From Ashinkailepas kermadecensis (Eukaryota; Arthropoda; Thecostraca; Neolepadidae), in the NCBI GenBank assembly GCA_034440615.1, contig JAOTOM010003193.1, forward strand, positions 38,501 through 102,500: a stretch of DNA of 64,000 nucleotides. Direction: 5' to 3'. The notes below the pieces were generated by a model, which made no database searches, was not told the DNA's origin, and worked only from the letters and a program-made list of their open reading frames with translations. The translations under genes and the position numbers were made by a program. Shown here one piece after another: positions 56,770 through 64,000 of this stretch (position 1 is the first letter of the stretch; the number at the start of each line of letters is the position of its first letter).

Positions 56770-56785
56770 ACAACCCCCCCCCCCC
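56493..56785. other. Homopolymer-rich block, probable poor consensus
   Basis: Long T and A runs (T24 at about 56498, several A20-A40 runs to 56769) and a C14 run (56773-56786), with almost no mixed sequence. Like 50293-50558 it abuts the 5' side of an I-like LINE copy. It may cover an unresolved junction between copy 2 and the gypsy remnant. Confidence 0.7.
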
Positions 56786-56790
56786 CCGCG

Positions 56791-58385
56791 TTAACGCGCA
56801 GCACAATGGCACACTCGCGCTTCCTCTATGAGACTGATAGGACGCCGACATCTTCGCCGAGAACGACGCGGCGCACCCACTGGAGGGTTGTTTCGCGATT
56901 GTTGCTCTAAACTGTCACCCGAGACAGAGTCCCCGCCGACCGCCGGATAGGAGTCACTGGTCCCATGTCGCTGGAGCAGATGTCTCCGGTTACGGGCGAG
57001 TACTCGCCCCCCCGTAATCTTCATGAGATATCATCGATGCGGCCGGACCTCGACGACAATCGCGTGACGGTTCCAGCGTTTGGTTGCGGCGTCCTGTACT
57101 GCCACCTCTACCTACTTTGAACTTAGGCAGGTCCCGTGCTCTGGCGTTGTAGCGTACATCCTCCCTGTCGCGCTGGAAGGCGGCAGCAGCTTCAGCCACA
57201 TCAGCTTTCTTCTGCCACTCTGGCGCAAAGCAGCGCCGGTGAACCGGTACTGCGTCGCGCACCGGGCGCCCGTATAATATCTCCGCCGGAGATAGATCGC
57301 CGTCAGGGCCGGGAGTGTTCCTGTGCTGGAGCGGGCCCCGGACCCACGCATTTTGGTCCAACCACCCTCGCTGGCTGTTCCAGCATTTGCGGATCAGTTT
57401 CTTGGTCGTCTTGACGGCAGATTCCGCCTTTCCGTTGGATTGCGGAAAGTTCGGAGATGATACTCGGTAGTCGATCCCCTATTCCCTTTAGAAGTTGCAG
57501 AACGCGAGTGCAGTGAACTTGGGCCCTTCATCAGAACATAGCACGCTCGCCACACCCACATGACAAAAGATGGTGCGCATAGTTTCGATGAGCTGGCTCG
57601 TGCGCGCTGTTGTGTCCAGGTCTTGCACGAACTGCCGTTTGGACAAGTTGTCGACTGCTATGAAAAAACTTGTGCCCGGCATGCTCTGCGAAGTCGGCTG
57701 ACATGCATTCGAATGGACGAGTGGGCGTCTCCCGTCGCACCATCGTCTCGGCTGGCTGGGATGGCAGCTCCCGCTGGCGCGCAGCGCACGTACGCGTAAG
57801 CTGATCGATGTCGATATCGATCCACGGCCAGTAGACGATCTGCCGAGCTCGCTGTTTAGTTATCTCCTTTCCAAGGTGTCCCTCGTGTAGCTTTCTGAGC
57901 ACGGTCTGCCTCATACTCCTCGGCACCACTAGACGTCTGCCGTAGACGACTAGTCCGTCATCCACCGCCAGCTGCTCGTGGACGCTCCAGTACCGCCGAA
58001 CTCGGTGGCCAGTGTCTTGCTTCTGGTTCGGGAACCCGTTCAACACCATATCCCGTAAAGCCTTCATTTCTTCGTCATTCTATGCCTCCTGTCTGACCTC
58101 CGCCAGGAGAATGTCCTCACCCTCATTGTCTCCAGTATCGAGGCTGATGACGAATAGTGAAGCCACACTGGGGTAGTCTTCTGCGTCATCGTCTTCCTCT
58201 CCCCCTCCTGTGGGGTGGTGAGACAGCGCGTCGGCTGCCTGGTTGCAGCGTCCTGGTACCCATTGTGCCGTGAAGGGCCTCATCTCCTCCAGACGCAGTC
58301 GCAGTCGCTGCAGTCAGGGGTTGACCAATTCATTAACTGGCTTGGAGTTGATGATGCTGACGTTCTTTACAACAGTTCTTGTTGT
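56791..58385 (-). pseudogene. Ty3/gypsy pol remnant: RNase H end, integrase
   Basis: From right to left on the minus strand: the RNase H C-terminus (LQRLRLRLEEMRPFTAQWVP, then GRCNQAADALSHHP, about 58330-58210); integrase H2C2 zinc finger (LRKLHEGHLGKEITKQRAR, then YWPWIDIDI, about 57895-57800); integrase core pieces (FIAVDNLSKRQF, VLCSDEGPKFTALAF, 57670-57490); SPNFPQSNGKAE (the catalytic Glu region, about 57440); and the C-terminal LQHRNTPGPDGDLSPAEILYG (57330) with GGRVLARNRRHLLQ (57010). Stops (for example after FCNF at 57488) and frameshifts make it dead. Gag, protease, most RT and LTRs are absent. The HRNTP/SPAEILYGR style fits the gypsy families with short integrase C-termini. Confidence 0.85.
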
Positions 58386-58600
58386 CTTGGCTAGTGTATG
58401 TTCGATTGTCGACTCCTGGCGCCGCGACACCCAACTCTCCAGAGACTGGATCTTCAGTCTGGGATATATTCGTCCGCCGCCCTCACTCTTCCAGCACCAA
58501 ACCAACAATGCCGCCACGCCCTTATTGTTTCCCCAGTTCCTACATCTGTTACAGGAGGCAGCACCTACTGGGCCAGTCAGGTCATCTATCGGCACTGCCA
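58379..58600 (+). repeat. ~220-bp interspersed repeat R1 (copy 2)
   Basis: Matches 42654-42870 almost base for base (three-base CTC difference at CGACTCCTGG, few substitutions). The repeat begins abruptly at the edge of the gypsy remnant and ends near GGCAGCACCTACTGGGCCAG. CACTGCCACCTAGCGGAACC at 58595-58614 resembles the arm end of the 34.9-kb palindrome. Confidence 0.75.
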
Positions 58601-59559
58601 CCTAGCGGAACCATACAGAAGGGTAACCTCATATTTGGCTCATAGCATGCACACTCAAACAGTGTACACTGTGCAGGCCCCATTATGCGGGCAAGGGCAC
58701 CCGATCCACGGGTGCTTTCCCCGGGATCGAATGAATAGGTTTAGATTGGCAGGGAGATAGGTATTGGTAGGTGTGTAGGATGTTGGTTGATGGTTTCTTT
58801 GGAATTTGGAATTTAGTATTTATATGGTTAGGATGTTGAGTATGTTTTTGTCCAGGCTTGTAGTACCTTCCATTTACAGGCCTAACACAGATGGCTCCCT
58901 GTCGCTCTTTTTAAGTCTGAACACCTTATGACTCTTTAACTCTGTATAACGAGTTTCAGGGATTTAAGTCGAAATCCGTATATTGATCCAACATGGCCTC
59001 TAGTTTTTATCAGTCAAATTTTCATTATCAGTCAAAAATAGATATTTATGGCATGCTCCACGACTAGTGATTTATAACGGTGTCTTGCATTTTATCCTAA
59101 CTTATGTCAGTCGGAAGTTAGGATGCTTTCAAGACCCAACCCCTGGCCCGGCGTTTTATTTGTTGGCTGGCCCGGCTAGAGTTAATGGCGAGGATGCTCA
59201 TGATCAGGGTGAGATCCACATTGTTGCATATTTTCAACACCTTCATCTTAACTGCTTGAACGTGAATAACAGTGATAAAAATATATGCATTTTCTTTGGT
59301 GGCGGGGAGAGGAGAGTAAGGTCTAACAACAGGCGCCAGCAAGGCCCAACACAAAGGATCTTGCACATTGATCATTGTTTTTGTTTGACCGTTGTCACCC
59401 CCCCCCCCTCCCCCACCGGACGAAAGATGGAACGGATTCTCAGGGATTCTCCCCATCCACCAAGATCTATCTGGTGCCTTCGAGGTACCATATACAACGA
59501 CCAGATAGTGGAGTATTCTATAGCCCTTTCGATCCTTAAGTCGTCCTTACCATCTCTCA
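58601..59559. repeat. R2 repeat (inverted, 58740-58925) and unassigned DNA
   Basis: 58740-58925 is the reverse complement of 43163-43330 (GATGGTTTCTTTGGAATTTG, GGCTTGTAGTACCTTCCATT, TACAGGCCTAAC). The remainder to 59559 has a 183-codon plus frame (59067-59618) without recognised domains and a C-run at about 59397-59410. No gene is supported. Confidence 0.45.
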
Positions 59560-60199
59560 AGCTGCTAGGGGCACTTCTCAGTTATCTACAGCTTTTTTTG
59601 GTTGCACGGAAATTCTAGCTCTTAGGCGGGTCCTTAGTATTCTTCACAATAATTGTCAGCCCACAGGGACTTTCGTTGGCTCTCAGGGGCTCTGTTCATT
59701 CCTCAGGATCCTCTCCTGCTTTCAGGGGCTCATTACAGTCTTCAGTAGCCCTGTCTGGGTCTCATCTCTGAAGCATCCCAGCTTGGAGATGGGCCCTCAC
59801 TATTCCTCTTCAGCTATTAGGTGTGCCATTCATCCTTTGAGCGTCCTTTCAAACGCCAAGAGCATTCCGGCCCTGACTGTCAGGCGTTTTTTTTGTTCAA
59901 GAGCCCTCAGGGCTTTTCTTATGCCTCAGCTACTAGGGACACTTTCCAGCCAAGACGGCTCGTTTCAGCTGGTATGGGAATTCCAGCTATCTTGTCTTCA
60001 CAGCCCTTGCCAGTCCTCAGGATGGTTGTCCTCAGCTGCCGGGGGCCCATTCCACACAATCTGTTGGATGCATTTGAATTTTTCCTGGGTGCCAAGACTT
60101 GAGGGAACCTTGCTCCCCAAGACGATCGCCTGAAGGTCCTTCCTGGACCCACCAGGGAGTGGCTACCCCTTCACCCCTTCCCCCTTGGATACGCCACTG
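59560..60199 (-). repeat. ~21-bp CAGGGGCTC array ending in CAGTGGCGTA
   Basis: Plus-strand units of 20-22 bp such as TCTCAGGGGCTCTGTTCATT, CTCAGGATCCTCTCCTGCTT and TCAGGGGCTCATTACAGTCT recur through 60110. The right end, read on the minus strand, is CAGTGGCGTATCCAAGGGGG (60198 leftwards), nearly the same terminus as the family Y copy at 24402. Confidence 0.6.
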
Positions 60200-60675
60200 A
60201 ACGTGCTTCGAATTATCGCTTTTATTGCAACATGTGCTATCTATCTAGTTCAACATTATTTCAGATGCATTTTCATCCCAGGCTCCGCTATCCCCAAAAA
60301 GAAGCAATACATCACATGTATTCTTCAACCATTTGTTTTACAAAAAAAAACTTGATTCCGTTGTTGGACCGAGCCACACATCCGTTCCTACAGCCGGTCA
60401 TGTGCCTTGACCCAGCACGGTTTGCGTTTATCTCAGTGCTGCTGTATGGCTACGCATGGCCTGGGGCTGCAGCGGACGCTACGTGGTGGGATATGCTGCG
60501 GACGTGCATATCCCAAGCGACGTTGTTGTTGGCGCTGGCAGATTGACCAGTCGTCCTATAAGGCTGAAATTAACTTGCGAACCGAGAGCCGTATGGAAGG
60601 GATCTCGACCAAAACTAACAGGACAGACTAACCTGCATTGCAAGGACTTTGCGGCCGCCGATCCCACGGCGCTCG
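60200..60675. other. No gene recognised
   Basis: Mixed-composition DNA. A 104-codon plus frame (60232-60546) has no domain I recognise. Confidence 0.4.
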
Positions 60676-60836
60676 GGGACGAGTAGTCTAGGGGTAAGTT
60701 GCCCGTCTCACAATCGCAAGATTGTGGGTTCGTGTCTCACCTGTCGCTACTCTTCGCCCGCGACCAATCGGCGTGAGAGATTGGCGACACTACATGACTC
60801 AACGGTCGGCGTGTCGTAAAAACCAATAACCGCCCA
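60676..60836 (+). mobile_element. tRNA-derived SINE, copy 2
   Basis: Same family and orientation as 14621-14779: A box TAGTCTAGGGG (full consensus match), B box GGTTCGTGTCT (one mismatch), a T-stem-like GTGGG...CTCAC, then CTACTCTTCGCCCGCGACC, ATCGGCGTGAGAGATTGG and GTGTCGTAAAAACCAATAAC. No clean target duplication is seen around this copy. Confidence 0.8.
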
Positions 60837-61324
60837 GGCGCCAAGGTCATTTTGCCATCAATTGTTCATACCTACACCGCTGCCTGACTGGAGGCGTATC
60901 GTCGACTCGTGGGCTATCGTATATATCGGCGTGTATTTGCACTCTCAGATTATAGTTTTACACTTTTCCTTGCACAAATTGGTTGAAACTCATCTTTTCC
61001 TTGAAACTTTTTCACTCATCACGAGCGAGGACAGAGCCCGAGCCAGTTTGCTCTCATATAACTATATGTAGTGTAAATGTTCGTGTAAGCGGCCCGGTCC
61101 GACCCAGTCGGGCGCTGTCGTCACGATTTTCAATCCATAGTATTTTTTTTTCCTGCAGCTCTTTGTGTAAAATTGTGTCCACTCAGAGTGATACGTGCTG
61201 TTTCAATTTTATTCTGGCTCATTTGTTTCCCAATATTTTTCATAAAGCGCTCTTAATCTAAATTAGTTATTTATAAAATATATCCAGGTATGCTGGAACC
61301 ACAACATCACACACACCACGTTAA
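60837..61324. other. No gene recognised
   Basis: No recognisable frame or repeat boundary. Confidence 0.4.
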
Positions 61325-62025
61325 ACCCTTTCTCGCCAATGGCCCTCCTCCCGACAACACACACGCGCACACGAAATCCTGCTTGCCCGGCTCCGACTCG
61401 GATACACAACACTCACACACGATTTCCTCCTCCGCCAACTTCGCCGCGCTACGCCTTGCCAAATGTATGACGTGCATAACTCTGTTGAACATTTTTTGCT
61501 TATCTGCTCTACATACCAATTCTTTCTTACATTGCCCAACATCAGATTCCACTTTCGCTGGAAAGCTTTTTCGGTGATAAGCACCCACCCGGAGCTCCTT
61601 GAGCTACTTTTTGCCTTTCTGCACAGCACCAAACTTGAGCAAGTAATTTGAAGTCAAACGCTATCATCCTCTCCGTCGTCGTAAAACACACACATATAGG
61701 TTATTTCACACTAGGTAGGCAGGGACCGATCCAATTTGGCCAAAACGGACGGTTTTCCTTGTAAGATTGCGCTTGGTTTTTACCTATGGGTTTTCCAAGC
61801 AGCTTGGTTTTTTCCCTTCTCAGGTTTTTTCCAAACTTTAACTTAAACATACACTTACACATACAAGGTCGGGCCTGACGCCCACGACTCGCCCTGGGCG
61901 TCGGGTCTCCGGCTTCGTTTCAGGTCGCAGGTGGGCAGTGGAGCCTGTTCGTAGGCTGTGAAGCTGCCCACCCTTCAAATGTCCCGATTCTGTTATGCAT
62001 GTATGTATGTATGTATGTTCATATA
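61325..62025 (+). pseudogene. 3' end of an RNase-H-type LINE, with (ATGT)n tail
   Basis: In frame from about 61330: TLSRQWPSSRQHTRAHEILL, then ARLRLGYTTLTHDFLLRQL, CQMYDVHNSVEHFLLICSTY and FHFRWKAFSVISTHPELLEL, stop at 61651. The L-x-R-L-R-x-G-x-T-x-L-T-H and C-x5-S-V-E-H-x-L-x-x-C pattern follows RNase H in I/R1/LOA-type LINEs. It is a different family from the two I-like copies. The 3' UTR includes CTGCCCACCCTTCAAATGTC and ends in ATGT repeats (61996-62020). 5'-truncated. Confidence 0.75.
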
Positions 62026-63064
62026 TGAACCTGTATGCTATGTATGTATCGGCCTTTTACGCCACGTCCTTTGTTTGCCGGCGTCTCATCTTTCCTTTCT
62101 TGCTTCTTTGATATAACAGGATGCCACATAAGCCGGATTAACGTAACCCTTTCTTTAACGTAGCAAATATCTAGCGGATGGCACCCTGTCACTGCTAAAG
62201 ACAAAAAAAAGACACAAAGACTCTTAATCTTTGCTTCAAGAAAGAGATTCTCGGCTGGATTTATACTGACGGATATTCATTCCGTTCCATTCACACACTC
62301 TGAAACAAACAAACATTGGCTCTGGAAACAAACATTTCATTAAGAATATGTAATTCTGAGAACCGGGAGATATGGTTAGCTATGTCCTTTTATTCTTATG
62401 GGTGAAGGTATGCATAAAGTATGTTTTCTATGCCGATGAACATTCCTAAATATCGGATGCAAATTTCACATGGGTCCACTTAAGATACTGCAGATTGAAA
62501 AAAAAACAATGTGTCCCGTTAAAGTTCTCAATTTTACATCTGTAAAGCTTGATAATATCCTTACAGCCATCTTCTAAAACCTCATCCAATATGCCATTAA
62601 AGACTAAGTAATCTATTTTGTCGATTCTCTTAGCACCTGCTCAGTCTGATTTCCATTGCTTCCCTTCTTGTTCTACGTATATGTCCAGACTTATTCGCTA
62701 TTACCCATGTCTGATTAAACAATGGCTTACGCTCCCCTGCTCGTACACACGTTCTAAAATGCACTGCATTGGATATTGCTGATAAGTTGTTGATTAAGAG
62801 TTGATAAGATGATATGTTGATTCGCGTGCAACTATGTCCCGCTTTCTGTCTGGTCTGTCTGTCGCCCGTGTCAAGCATCATCGTGGGCGTCAACACGGAT
62901 TTTGAATAGGGTGACACAAGGGCTTTTTGGTCCATTTGTTCATGCGACACCATAAGCGCGATGTGCTCATGGTGATCTGACAACAGGGGGAGGCGGGAAG
63001 TGGGAGCTCCTGTTTCGGTCCGGCAGTTCTCGATGTCAGTGAGGGACATTCTGCCTGAGTGAGG
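62026..63064. other. No gene recognised
   Basis: AT-rich DNA; a minus frame at 62630-63073 (147 codons) has no recognised domain and overlaps the start of the tandem array. Confidence 0.4.
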
Positions 63065-63415
63065 AGGCGACATGTGCCAGTCAGTGGGCCTGCTGTATCG
63101 GCCACGGGCCTCCTATGTCCTAGGAGGTTTCCTGTGAGGCGCGAGGTCTCATGAGTCAGTCAGGGGACCTCTTTCGTCGGCGAGAGGCTTCTGTGTGCGT
63201 CAAAGGCCTTCTGTGTCAGAGGGAGCTTCCTGTGTCGGTCAGGAAGTATCATGTGTCGGTGAAGGGCCCCCTGCGTGGTCCAAGAGGCCTCCTGTGTCGT
63301 TCAGAGGTTTGTGCCCGCAAGGGTCTCCTGTGTCGGTAAGAGGCATTCCATGTCGGTGGGGGCTCCTGTGTCGGTCAGGGATATTCCGTGACGGTGGAGG
63401 AGGGAGGGGATACTT
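63065..63415 (+). repeat. Degenerate ~28-bp tandem array
   Basis: About twelve units around CTCCTGTGTCGGTSAGAGGC with 26-30-bp spacing (for example 63190-63240, 63280-63400). Frames through it are incidental. Confidence 0.65.
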
Positions 63416-63490
63416 AGTCAATAGAGGCGACACCTACGGTTATCAGAGGGTAGTCAATAGATGCGACACCTACGGTTTTCAGTAGGGATG
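63416..63490 (+). repeat. 33-bp duplicated unit
   Basis: AGTCAATAGAGGCGACACCT and AGTCAATAGATGCGACACCT, each followed by ACGGTTWTCAG, lie in tandem at 63416-63447 and 63452-63483. Confidence 0.85.
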
Positions 63491-63765
63491 TAACGTTTGT
63501 GCGCTTGTTGACGCCCCATGTAATAGTCAGAGATAGGCTTTCACAAATTGTTGCCGCAATCGTGGAGAAGGAGTTCAGGTAAATATAATGCAATATTTTG
63601 ACCATTTTTTGACCATATCGAGTAGCATTTCAGTCACAGATACAGTTATATATTAATACCCTTCCGAGAAAAGAATTGAACAAGTGGTTTTCTCAGAATT
63701 GGGAACCTGAGATGCACAATATTTCTCCTACACTAGGTGAAAGCAAGCAAGCAATCAATCATATA

Positions 63766-64000
63766 GGGTCAGTTAAAAAAAATTCATCCGCCCGTTCAAG
63801 GGCGGTCCTTTGATAATTAAGCGTCATGGTGGGTGAGTGAGAACATGCTTCACCCCCTCTTGGGACAAATCAAACAGATCCGGACAAATATTGGTGCTTA
63901 ACGGGGTAGCATGATTGCAGCATGCCAAAAGTGAAGCGGCAAGTCAGATCCATCGAAATCAGTGAAAATGAACTAGCAGAAGGCTGGACATTTAGGTATG
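63766..64000 (+). mobile_element. Possible mariner-like 5' end and ORF start, cut by window edge
   Basis: After a TA, GGGTCAGTTAAAAAAAATTC (63768) resembles a terminal repeat; about 150 bp on, an ATG at 63922 opens a frame (MPKVKRQVRSIEISENELAE, then GWTFRY) to the end of the window. Spacing between terminus and ATG is like that of mariner elements, but the N-terminus is not one I recognise, and no transposase motif is inside the window. Confidence 0.25.

Overview
The window looks like repeat-dense animal nuclear DNA. It has no operons, no Shine-Dalgarno-spaced gene strings and no recognisable single-copy gene. It does have long (TA)n and (TG)n tracts, five groups of non-LTR retrotransposon sequence, a Ty3/gypsy remnant, a Penelope-like remnant, a hAT remnant, tRNA-derived SINEs and short interstitial (CCTAA)n/(TTAGG)n runs. 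The TTAGG-type runs make an arthropod the best guess. This is inference and no species is claimed.

Left third (1-24.4 kb): (i) a tandem array of TTAA-bounded non-autonomous elements (1.6-3.4 kb) and two copies of a related 1.03-kb TTAA element (14.9-16.0 and 17.6-18.6 kb), all dense in the hexamer AGGTCA/TGACCT; (ii) two inverted copies of a larger modular family (10.2-11.6 kb on +, 21.2-24.4 kb on -) that joins a degenerate 21-22-bp minisatellite to AGGTCA modules; (iii) an inverted pair of another repeat (3.4-4.8 and 8.9-10.0 kb); (iv) a hAT remnant with an 8-bp target duplication, a SINE with a 14-bp target duplication, and two Penelope-type inverted structures.

Middle (24.4-37.8 kb): five copies of a repeat starting CAGGGGYGTCGATTTGTATCC-like sequence, an AT-rich TTAGG-containing zone, one candidate terminal exon (31.4-31.6 kb), a large (TA)n(TG)n microsatellite, a near-perfect 357-bp palindrome centred near 35.08 kb, and one more AGGTCA-rich stretch.

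Right part (37.8-64 kb): a CR1-like LINE split by a nested 3.1-kb LINE with a visible target duplication; further CR1-like fragments; two head-to-tail 5.5-5.9-kb I-clade-like LINEs (CCHC gag, endonuclease, reverse transcriptase, RNase H) on the minus strand, each broken by single-base indels or stops; two homopolymer-rich blocks beside their 5' ends that look like poor consensus; a decayed gypsy pol fragment; another 21-bp array; a second SINE; a LINE 3' end; and a truncated candidate transposon at the right edge.

No host pathway can be assembled. The LINE-encoded proteins would once have provided nicking (endonuclease), cDNA synthesis (reverse transcriptase) and RNA removal (RNase H), while SINE and TTAA elements would depend on enzymes supplied elsewhere. 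The most unusual feature is the recurrence of AGGTCA half-site clusters in several repeat families, with clear proof of TTAA-precise insertion for one of them.
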